In this document: positions 12,011 to 16,641 of the stretch, piece after piece
Position numbering within the stretch: the first letter of the stretch is position 1
How the letters are laid out: each line of letters starts with the position of its first letter
NCBI GenBank assembly: GCA_002503885.1
Contig: DASQ01000037.1
Coordinates: forward strand, 1 to 16,641
Direction: 5' to 3'
Origin: Methanoculleus marisnigri
GTDB taxonomy: Archaea; Halobacteriota; Methanomicrobia; Methanomicrobiales; Methanoculleaceae
DNA: 16,641 bases
Notes under the pieces: generated by a model
The model's input: only the letters and a program-made list of their open reading frames with translations
The model's database searches: none
What the model was told of the DNA's origin: nothing
Translations under genes and position numbers: made by a program

Positions 12011-12020
12011 ACTATATAGG
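12011..12020 (-). promoter_or_regulatory. TATA box of the orphan hicB
   Basis: On the minus strand CCTATATAGT is centred about 36 bp before the TTG at 11979, giving an expected leader of about 10 nt that contains most of the GGAGGA site. Confidence 0.5.
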
Positions 12021-12299
12021 GGTTCCGCGGATCATTTTCTCCGATGCCGAACCATACGATACTCAAGGGCTCGACCCCGCGAGTCATCCGAACGCAGGCA
12101 GGTCTTGAGGAGTTCGACGAAATGGGACCAACTCAATTGTCTCGACAGTGCCGAGACTACCTTTCTCCCGTAGGCAGCACGCTGCTCCCTGAGCAAGAGG
12201 AGCAGGGGGTTCCCCGGAGGAAGACCTGATCATCGGCAGGGTCCGGGTCTCCGAAGGCGCGGCATGAGCCAGGCGCTCCGGCCGGGAGGTGTGCCGCGC
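12021..12299. other. Gene-free stretch with a small hairpin
   Basis: Nothing coding is convincing here. GTCTCG (12139-12144) and CGAGAC (12152-12157) form a perfect 6-bp stem with a 7-base loop. It lies downstream of hepT and may mark its transcript end, but no T-run is present. Confidence 0.45.
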
Positions 12300-12641
12300 T
12301 CAATGATCCTGCAGTCTGGCGAGGATCCCGGCAACCGTCTGCCTGAATTCGGGAAGTTCTTCTTCAACGATTGCCCACACCGCTTCCAAATCCACACTCA
12401 TATACTGGTGGATCAGGACATCTCTGAGGCCGGAGATCCGGCGCCAGGGAATATCCGGATGCTCCTGCTTCAGAGAATCCGGGATCCGCTTTACTGCCTC
12501 TCCGATGACCTCAAAGTTCCGTATCACCGCGTCCTGCGCCATCGGAGAGTCCATGAACGCATCCCGTCCTCCGCGGGTATAGTCCTCTATCTTGCCCAGT
12601 GACTCAAGGATATGGATGAGATAAAGCCGGTCGTCCTTCAC
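12300..12641 (-). CDS. hepT: HepT-type HEPN ribonuclease toxin (DUF86)
   Basis: One hundred and thirteen residues: MKDDRLYLIHILESLGKIEDYTRGGRDAFMDSPMAQDAVIRNFEVIGEAVKRIPDSLKQEHPDIPWRRISGLRDVLIHQYMSVDLEAVW. This is the DUF86/HepT form of HEPN, with R73-DVLI-H78-Q-Y80, the RxxxxHxY active site. The toxin cleaves RNA; the tyrosine in the motif is the residue AMPylated by the partner in known HepT/MntA systems. All key residues are present. Its ATG overlaps the mntA stop by 4 bp (12638-12641). Confidence 0.92.
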   Translation of the reverse strand: MKDDRLYLIHILESLGKIEDYTRGGRDAFMDSPMAQDAVIRNFEVIGEAVKRIPDSLKQEHPDIPWRRISGLRDVLIHQYMSVDLEAVWAIVEEELPEFRQTVAGILARLQDH

Positions 12642-12928
12642 AGCGGCACGGCCTCCTGGCAGACGCGGTCCCTGATGTACCAGTGCAGTCCTCCCTCGGT
12701 TACCACATCGACTTCGCGGCCGAGCAGGTCTTTTAAGTCCTGGGCGAGAGCGATGTGGTCGAGGAGACTCCTCCCCGGCTCGAACTCGACCAGGAGGTCG
12801 AGGTCGCTCTCCGGGGTCTCCTCACCCCGGACCACCGACCCGAAGATTCTGACCCTGCGGGCACCGTGTCTGGCTGCGACCGCGAGGATCTCCTCCCTTC
12901 GCTCGAGCAAATCGTCATGCAGACTCAT
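12638..12928 (-). CDS. mntA: MntA-type minimal nucleotidyltransferase antitoxin
   Basis: Ninety-six residues from the ATG at 12928: DDLLERREEILAVAARHGARRVRIFGSVVRGEETPESDLDLLVEFEPGRSLLDHIALAQDLKDLLGREVDVVTEGGLHWYIRDRVCQEAVPL. It has the nucleotidyltransferase motif G30-S31-x10-D42-L-D44 and the third acidic residue in EVDVV (Asp74). In characterised pairs the enzyme transfers AMP to the tyrosine of HepT, which silences it. The ATG at 12928 has GGAG six bases upstream. The ATG at 12943 lies too near the TATA box (12958-12967), and still longer frames run past it. Intact and probably active with hepT. Confidence 0.92.
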   Translation of the reverse strand: MSLHDDLLERREEILAVAARHGARRVRIFGSVVRGEETPESDLDLLVEFEPGRSLLDHIALAQDLKDLLGREVDVVTEGGLHWYIRDRVCQEAVPL

Positions 12929-12957
12929 CAGCCTCTCCTGCATCGATCTTGTGGAGT

Positions 12958-12967
12958 GGTGGATATA
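12958..12967 (-). promoter_or_regulatory. TATA box of mntA-hepT
   Basis: CCTTATATCC on the minus strand predicts transcription start near 12935-12937, a few bases before the ATG at 12928. Confidence 0.5.
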
Positions 12968-13050
12968 AGGGTTCGCCCGGGAGGTTGGTGTCTCCCTCCC
13001 CGACGGAGATGCTGCGGGATAACCCCCGGCAGGCCGGAGTTGTCCGGAGC

Positions 13051-13578
13051 CTACTCCCGCCACCGCGGCAGCGTCGAGAGGTACTGCCGCACCATCTCCT
13101 TCGCTCTATCCAGAGGCATCCCGAGGTTTGAGGCCATCATCGGCGCGTACTTCTCGACCGCCTGCTCCCGGGTAAGATCGGGCTCGACGAACCCCCCGTC
13201 CCGGTAGCAGTAGGTGCAGTAGTTCGTCGAGAGCGAACCGTCCGTCTCCGTCCCGGCGTCCTCGTCCCGTGCAAGGGGCATCCCGCAGCTCCCGCAGGCA
13301 GGGATCTCCCTCCCGGTCCACCTCTTCAGGCACGAGATCTGCTCCCGGGCGAACCGTTCTGCATTTGCGGCAGGGATGCAAAACAACTGCGACAGGATCG
13401 CGGAGCACTTCTCCGCCATCTCGTCGATGGTGATCCCGGGTTCGGTGAAAGCGCCGCTGTGGTAGCAGTTCGCGCAGTAGTCCTTCGAGAGTGTGCCGTC
13501 CGCTTCCGTCCCGAAATGCTCCTCTGCGCTCATCGGCATCCCGCAGCTCTGACATGCTCGTGTTCCGCTTGTTTCCAT
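13051..13578 (-). CDS. Tandem zinc-ribbon protein
   Basis: One hundred and seventy-five residues consisting of the same module twice. Module 1: ACQSCGMPMSAEEHFGTEADGTLSKDYCANCYHSGAFTEPGITIDEM with Cys9, 12, 35, 38. Module 2: ACGSCGMPLARDEDAGTETDGSLSTNYCTYCYRDGGFVEPDLTREQ with Cys95, 98, 121, 124. This is the putative zinc-ribbon domain of PF12674 (CxxCGMP...CxxCYxxG.F). Each module is followed by a helical stretch ending in RW (LKRWTGRE, LPRWRE). It probably binds two zinc ions; the function of the family is unknown. The ATG at 13578 has GGAGG seven bases upstream. It is transcribed alone. Confidence 0.88.
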   Translation of the reverse strand: METSGTRACQSCGMPMSAEEHFGTEADGTLSKDYCANCYHSGAFTEPGITIDEMAEKCSAILSQLFCIPAANAERFAREQISCLKRWTGREIPACGSCGMPLARDEDAGTETDGSLSTNYCTYCYRDGGFVEPDLTREQAVEKYAPMMASNLGMPLDRAKEMVRQYLSTLPRWRE

Positions 13579-13621
13579 AACGTATCCTCCGGATGGCGAT
13601 CCATCCCAGAGCGATGAAACG

Positions 13622-13651
13622 CTTCAGATAAAGCAACTGACGTTGCTGAAG
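13622..13651. promoter_or_regulatory. Dyad upstream of the zinc-ribbon gene
   Basis: AGCAAC (13632-13637) and GTTGCT (13642-13647) form a perfect stem with a 4-base loop, and CTTC/GAAG extends it after a 6-base bulge. It lies 44-73 bp before the ATG at 13578, in the expected promoter zone, so it could be an operator. Confidence 0.35.
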
Positions 13652-13817
13652 ATAACTATTTGCAAAAAGGCTTCCCGGAAGATACGGTCGCACCCGTGCG
13701 GGAACGAGACCCTGTGCTTCTGCTGTAGCCGGCCGGAGATGCGAGAGCAGCGGCCCTGTCCCGGACCCCCGGGGCGAGAGAGTGCGTCCGAACCGCCGGT
13801 CAAAAACCAGCCCCGCC
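13652..13817. other. Intergenic stretch
   Basis: No gene, repeat or clear terminator is seen between the zinc-ribbon promoter region and the end of the Lrp-led operon. Confidence 0.4.
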
Positions 13818-14276
13818 CTACTCCCCGCGAGGCGGGAACCGGATCGTCATACTGCCGCCGGCGCCGGGCTCGAGCACCGCGTCCCGCTGGAGCGCCCGGG
13901 CGTAACCGGCGAGGTAAGGCCCGGCCACCCGGACGTCTGCGAAGGTCTCCCGGATCGCCGCTGCTGCGCCGTCGCCGCCGATGGCGATAACCACGCTCCC
14001 GTCGTCGGCGTCCGTGGACTCGCAGGGGATCCCCCACGTCAGGAGGAGCCCTTCCATCAGGGTTGGGGAATCGAACCGTTCCTCGGTGTGGGCGAGAAGC
14101 GCCGTTCCGTTCTCTTCGCCGAGCCGCCCGGCGATGACGGTGATCCGCTCCGTAAGGCCGGGGGAGGCGTCCGCAAGGAGTCTTTTCACGAGCGGTCCGG
14201 CGACGTCGTGCCGCCGCAGGGACCGGGCTACCTTGATCAACTGCCAGTCTCGGGCAAACGAAGTACCGGTGCGCAT
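13818..14276 (-). CDS. Hypothetical protein, last gene of the Lrp-led operon
   Basis: One hundred and fifty-two residues: an N-terminal helical part (FARDWQLIKVARSLRRHDVAGPLVKRLLADASPGLTERITVIAGRLGEENGTALLAHTEERFDSPTLMEGLLLTWGIP) and a C-terminal alpha/beta part (SVVIAIGGDGAAAAIRETFADVRVAGPYLAGYARALQRDAVLEPGAGGSMTIRFPP). IAIGGDGAAA looks nucleotide-binding-like, but no complete motif follows. No signal or membrane segment. The ATG at 14276 is one base after the stop of the preceding gene, so they are cotranscribed. I do not recognise the family. Confidence 0.7.
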   Translation of the reverse strand: MRTGTSFARDWQLIKVARSLRRHDVAGPLVKRLLADASPGLTERITVIAGRLGEENGTALLAHTEERFDSPTLMEGLLLTWGIPCESTDADDGSVVIAIGGDGAAAAIRETFADVRVAGPYLAGYARALQRDAVLEPGAGGSMTIRFPPRGE

Positions 14277-14277
14277 C

Positions 14278-14565
14278 TTATCCTCTCAGGATGCCGTAGG
14301 CCATCACACAGAGGCCTAAGACCACCACGATACGCGAGAAGACCGCCGACCAGAGGACAATGAACTCATCAGGCGTGAAGATGCTCACGAGATCAGCAAA
14401 CGTGATCCCCACGATCAGCGTGAAAAGCCCGTAGATGAAGAGGAGCAGGGTCGGCTGCCTCACGATCCGATAGGCATTGTAGATGACGGCGATGAGGAGC
14501 GCTCCGAGGAGGAGCGTCACAATCGCAAGCATCTGCTGCATGGTTTCAATCTGTATTCCGCTCAT
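14278..14565 (-). CDS. Small three-helix membrane protein
   Basis: Ninety-five residues with three hydrophobic segments: about 10-30 (MLAIVTLLLGALLIAVIYNAY), 39-62 (TLLLFIYGLFTLIVGITFADLVSI) and 70-93 (VLWSAVFSRIVVVLGLCVMAYGIL). The ATG overlaps the lrp-like stop by 4 bp (14562-14565). Being coupled to a regulator, it may be its target or a sensor partner, but nothing in the sequence shows this. I do not recognise a family. Confidence 0.75.
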   Translation of the reverse strand: MSGIQIETMQQMLAIVTLLLGALLIAVIYNAYRIVRQPTLLLFIYGLFTLIVGITFADLVSIFTPDEFIVLWSAVFSRIVVVLGLCVMAYGILRG

Positions 14566-14993
14566 GTCTGTTCCTTGACCTTCCTCACCGAGATGATCGT
14601 CTGGATATCCTTCACCCCCGGAAGGCCGGAGAGGGGGACGAGCACGCTCCGCTTCAACTCGGATATGTTCTGCACCCGGACCTTGACGAAGAAGTCCCCG
14701 GGCTCAAGCACCTCGTAGAGTTCAAGGATACTCGGGAGGTCCCGCATGAACGCCTCGACCTCAGGCTTTCCATCCGGGTGGACCCTGACGTTTAAAAAAG
14801 CGACCAGGGTATGCTCGAAACACTTCTGGTTGACGACGATCGTGAACCGTTCGAGGATACCTGCGTTCTTCAGCTTCTCGATCCTTTTGAAGACTGTCGA
14901 CGGTGCTATGCCCAGCATCGAGCCGAGCTCTGCCATAGACATTCGCCCGTCTCTCTGCAGCTCCCGAAGGATCGCATCGTCGATCTCATCCAT
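14562..14993 (-). CDS. Lrp/AsnC-family transcription regulator
   Basis: One hundred and forty-three residues. Residues 1-60, MDEIDDAILRELQRDGRMSMAELGSMLGIAPSTVFKRIEKLKNAGILERFT, are the N-terminal winged helix of Lrp/AsnC proteins. Residues 63-143 (HTLVAFLNVRVHPDGKPEVEAFMRDLPSILELYEVLEPGDFFVKVRVQNISELKRSVLVPLSGLPGVKDIQTIISVRKVKEQT) are the RAM/ligand domain, with its G.(D/Y)..V.V strand and the late GV....T.I segment. Such regulators form octameric discs and respond to amino acids. TATA (15019-15028) lies about 30 bp upstream of the ATG at 14993, and the repeat TTACA-ATAG-TTACA follows (14996-15009), which may be an autoregulatory site. It heads a three-gene operon. Confidence 0.93.
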   Translation of the reverse strand: MDEIDDAILRELQRDGRMSMAELGSMLGIAPSTVFKRIEKLKNAGILERFTIVVNQKCFEHTLVAFLNVRVHPDGKPEVEAFMRDLPSILELYEVLEPGDFFVKVRVQNISELKRSVLVPLSGLPGVKDIQTIISVRKVKEQT

Positions 14994-14995
14994 TC

Positions 14996-15028
14996 TTACA
15001 ATAGTTACAGGTTTTTAGTTATTAAAAT
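14996..15028 (-). promoter_or_regulatory. Promoter region of the Lrp-led operon
   Basis: TTTTAATAAC (15019-15028, minus strand) is a TATA-like box. Two direct TTACA repeats, nine bases apart (14996-15000 and 15005-15009), cover the expected start site next to the ATG at 14993. Confidence 0.45.
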
Positions 15029-15193
15029 TCCGCATTTGTTTTTACCAGAGAGAACGGTATTTCCTCTTTCGGGCGGGTATTGTTGCGAATTACAGCTATT
15101 CTGTCAGAGTTCTGTCCGGTGATAAATGAAGAGTTATTCCGCGATAACGAGGAAATAATAATCGAAATGGTGTATGATGGGGGAATTTTTGTT
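15029..15193. other. Intergenic stretch
   Basis: AT-rich non-coding DNA between the end of thiD and the Lrp promoter. No gene or convincing terminator hairpin is visible. Confidence 0.45.
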
Positions 15194-15994
15194 TCAGTGC
15201 CGGTGAATAATTGTTCCCCCGGGATTGACGACCCTCCCGGGCCCGGGGCCTCCGGCCGCTTCCCGGATGGCCGTATCAATGAACTCCCGGGCCGCGGCGA
15301 ACCCCTCCCGCGCAGGCATTCCCCCGGCAAGGTATGCCGTGAGCGCCGCAGAGAAGCAGCACCCCGACCCGTGAACCGAATAGGGATAGCGCTTCCCTGA
15401 GAGCCGCATCATCCCGTCGGGGTCGACGAGGAGGTCGACTGCTGCACCGCCGGCGAGATGCCCCCCCTTCACCACCACGGCACGGGCACCGAGATCCAGG
15501 ATCCGCCGGCCCGCCTCGGCCATATCCTCGACGGTCACGACGTTCATCCCGGCAAGCACCTCCGCCTCCGGGATGTTGGGGGTGACAATTGCCGCCCGGG
15601 GGATGAGCAGCCCCGTAAGGTCCGCGACGGCGTCCTGTTCGAGCAGCCGGTGGCCCGACGTCGAGACCATCACCGGGTCGATGACGAGCGTGGCTCCCTC
15701 CGGCAGGGCCTCCGCGACGGCCCGGACGTTTTGGGCATTGCCGAGCATCCCGGTCTTCCACGCCTCGATGGTGAAGTCGTCGGCGACCGCCCCAATTTGA
15801 GCCCGCACCGCATCCGCCGGGAGCATCCAGGTTCCCCGGACTTCCCGGGTGTTCTGGGCCGTGACCGCCGTTATGACCGTCAGCCCCCAGATGCCGAGCG
15901 CCGTAAACGTCTTCAAGTCCGCCTGGATCCCCGCCCCTCCCCCGGAGTCGGAGCCGGCGATAGAGCATGCTGCGATCATCTGCGCACCCGTCAT
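15194..15994 (-). CDS. thiD: Hydroxymethylpyrimidine / phosphomethylpyrimidine kinase
   Basis: Two hundred and sixty-six residues, normal for stand-alone ThiD. It phosphorylates HMP to HMP-P and then to HMP-PP for thiamine synthesis in the cytosol. Features: ACSIAGSDSGGGAGIQADLKTF (10-30, substrate site), EAWKTGMLGN (78-86), LVIDPVMVSTSGHRLL (103-118), IVTPNIPEAEVL (136-147), AVVVKGGH (172-179) and YSVHGSGCCFSAALTAYLA (205-223) with the catalytic Cys in the anion hole. No ThiN domain is fused to the C-terminus, unlike many archaeal ThiD proteins. ATG at 15994 or the next at 15979 are both possible. The start is 3 bp after the tnpA stop, so the natural promoter is no longer next to it. Confidence 0.95.
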   Translation of the reverse strand: MTGAQMIAACSIAGSDSGGGAGIQADLKTFTALGIWGLTVITAVTAQNTREVRGTWMLPADAVRAQIGAVADDFTIEAWKTGMLGNAQNVRAVAEALPEGATLVIDPVMVSTSGHRLLEQDAVADLTGLLIPRAAIVTPNIPEAEVLAGMNVVTVEDMAEAGRRILDLGARAVVVKGGHLAGGAAVDLLVDPDGMMRLSGKRYPYSVHGSGCCFSAALTAYLAGGMPAREGFAAAREFIDTAIREAAGGPGPGRVVNPGGTIIHRH

Positions 15995-15997
15995 TCT

Positions 15998-16456
15998 TCA
16001 AAGAGATGTAGCAAGGAGTCCCCCGGTTTTAACCGGGGAGGAATTGCGTCTCCCATCCTGCGTTTGTTGGTTTTGGATATACCGCTGAATAATCTCTGCG
16101 GATACGTCCCCCGCAGTACCGACATAATAACTCGGAGACCACAATGTTCCTTTCCCGAGAGCATTTCTCAGCTCGGGATGTTGAGCAAACAACTGTTTTG
16201 CGGAGACGCCCTTAAGAATTTTGACAATGGCGGTAGGCGACTCGAACGGCGATGCAGACAGGAAGAGGTGGATATGATCCTCCATCACAACGAGCTCGAG
16301 GATATCCCAGTTTTTCGTATCGCAAATGGTTTTCAGGATTGATTCAGCAGATTTTGAGCTAGCGTCCACCAACACCTTCCGCCGGTATTTTGTACACCAT
16401 ACAACGTGATAATTGATAGAATATACTGCGGACGAAGCCTTCTTTTTTTCAGTCAT
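15998..16456 (-). CDS. tnpA: IS200/IS605-family transposase TnpA (Y1 HUH)
   Basis: One hundred and fifty-two residues from the ATG at 16456: SAVYSINYHVVWCTKYRRKVLV at the front, VVMEDHIHLFLSA with the HUH pair His61/His63, SPSYYVGTAGDVSAEIIQRYIQNQ with the catalytic tyrosine (Tyr126 by position in the YIxxQ helix). This is a complete single-strand DNA transposase that excises and inserts the element at hairpin ends. The C-terminal tail SSPVKTGGLLATSL is encoded by the subterminal hairpin. A longer frame reaches 16603, but it crosses the tnpB start and has no support. Confidence 0.95.
   Translation of the reverse strand: MTEKKKASSAVYSINYHVVWCTKYRRKVLVDASSKSAESILKTICDTKNWDILELVVMEDHIHLFLSASPFESPTAIVKILKGVSAKQLFAQHPELRNALGKGTLWSPSYYVGTAGDVSAEIIQRYIQNQQTQDGRRNSSPVKTGGLLATSL
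16021..16038. repeat. Subterminal hairpin of the IS605-type element
   Basis: CCCCGGTT-TT-AACCGGGG is a perfect 8-bp stem. It lies inside the last codons of tnpA, near the left end, as expected for the imperfect-palindrome ends recognised by Y1 transposases. Confidence 0.75.
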
Positions 16457-16505
16457 GCGATAATACCACAAGGTATTTATGGATTGCTCACTAATAATAC
16501 TATTG
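16457..16505. promoter_or_regulatory. Divergent tnpA/tnpB promoter region
   Basis: The 49 bp hold one near-symmetric TATA sequence, GGTATTTATGG (16472-16482), read as CCATAAATACC on the other strand. It sits about 27 bp before the tnpB ATG and about 21 bp before that of tnpA, so a single box could serve both directions with almost no leader. Confidence 0.45.
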
Positions 16506-16641
16506 ATGCTGAAAACTATCCGGGTAAAACTCCTTCCCACGCAAGACCAGAAGGAGATCCTTCTGGCAACCATGAAGGCAGTCAACTCGGCATGTAACAG
16601 CATCTCTGAGTTTGCATTTCAGAACAAGGTGTTTAACCGAT
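16506..16641 (+). CDS. tnpB: TnpB (RNA-guided nuclease), N-terminal part, cut by window edge
   Basis: The frame from the ATG at 16506 stays open to the window end and gives 45 residues: MLKTIRVKLLPTQDQKEILLATMK followed by AVNSACNSISEFAFQNKVFNR. This is the standard N-terminus of TnpB/IS605 OrfB proteins (..T.RVKLLPT..Q...L..TM...N.ACN.ISE.A...), the ancestor-like relatives of Cas12. TnpB is a RuvC nuclease guided by an RNA from the element's right end. The catalytic part is beyond the window, so integrity cannot be judged. Confidence 0.88.
   Translation, partial: MLKTIRVKLLPTQDQKEILLATMKAVNSACNSISEFAFQNKVFNR

Larger units (their letters stand above)
15998..16641. mobile_element. IS200/IS605-family element, right part cut by the window edge
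   Basis: Divergent tnpA (minus) and tnpB (plus) with 49 bp between them make an IS605-type element. The left end lies near the tnpA stop, where a perfect hairpin (16021-16038) marks the subterminal recognition site. The exact tip cannot be fixed from one end. The other end and the guide RNA region behind tnpB are outside the window. Confidence 0.85.

Noticed and set aside
12044..12229. 61-residue plus-strand frame
   Set aside because: No coding pattern, no ribosome site, and it contains a hairpin; probably chance.
13106..14363. Overlapping frames of 195, 137 and 193 residues on both strands
   Set aside because: They are shadows of the zinc-ribbon gene and the operon at 13818-14276, with Arg/Pro/Gly-rich composition and no motif.
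1..16641. CRISPR array, tRNA or rRNA genes
   Set aside because: No regularly spaced direct repeats, cloverleaf with a TTCGA-type loop, or rRNA core sequence was found on either strand by eye.

Overview
The window looks like a chromosomal stretch of a methanogenic archaeon, most likely of the Methanomicrobiales and possibly close to Methanoculleus. The reasons are an archaeal type IV pilin (N-terminus NEEAVSPVIGVILMV), archaeal TATA boxes about 26 bp upstream of starts with little or no leader, an archaeal-style Lrp/AsnC regulator, and high GC with codon use to match. The genus is inference; no rRNA or tRNA is present to fix it.

Layout. 1-2620 is packed with small toxin-antitoxin (TA) modules in different states of decay: a winged-helix remnant, an intact hicBA pair, a broken nucleotidyltransferase plus truncated HEPN pair, an intact RelE-type pair and a decayed antitoxin copy. 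2733-6914 holds a 584-residue GT-C-like membrane protein, a 0.54 kb truncated direct repeat of its 3' end, and between the two copies a 500-residue DUF4062/GHKL-ATPase/winged-helix protein. A second ATPase remnant is spliced onto the partial repeat. 6924-7364 is a type IV pilin just upstream of the membrane-protein gene. 7943-9627 is a two-gene unit: a Panacea/SocA-like protein followed by a PIN-domain nuclease gene carrying a frameshift. 9787-10280 is a second RelE-type pair. 10357-10510 is a non-coding element built of small hairpins, related to one at 364-436. 10827-11666 is a pair of unrecognised genes, the second with a C-terminal membrane anchor. 11746-11979 is an orphan HicB whose start lies in a large dyad. 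12300-12928 is an intact HepT/MntA pair. 13051-13578 encodes a duplicated zinc-ribbon protein. 13818-14993 is an Lrp-led operon with two unknown genes. 15194-15994 is thiD, and 15998 to the window end is an IS200/IS605 element with divergent tnpA and tnpB (tnpB runs off the edge).

How they work together. About half of the genes are TA or defence-like, and several are visibly broken by one-base indels or truncation. The region therefore reads as an accessory island with high turnover, ending in a metabolic and regulatory stretch (Lrp, thiD). The most interesting candidates are the DUF4062-ATPase gene bracketed by direct repeats, the Panacea/PIN pair, and the unknown pair at 10827-11666. All functions are assigned by reading motifs by eye; no database search was run.
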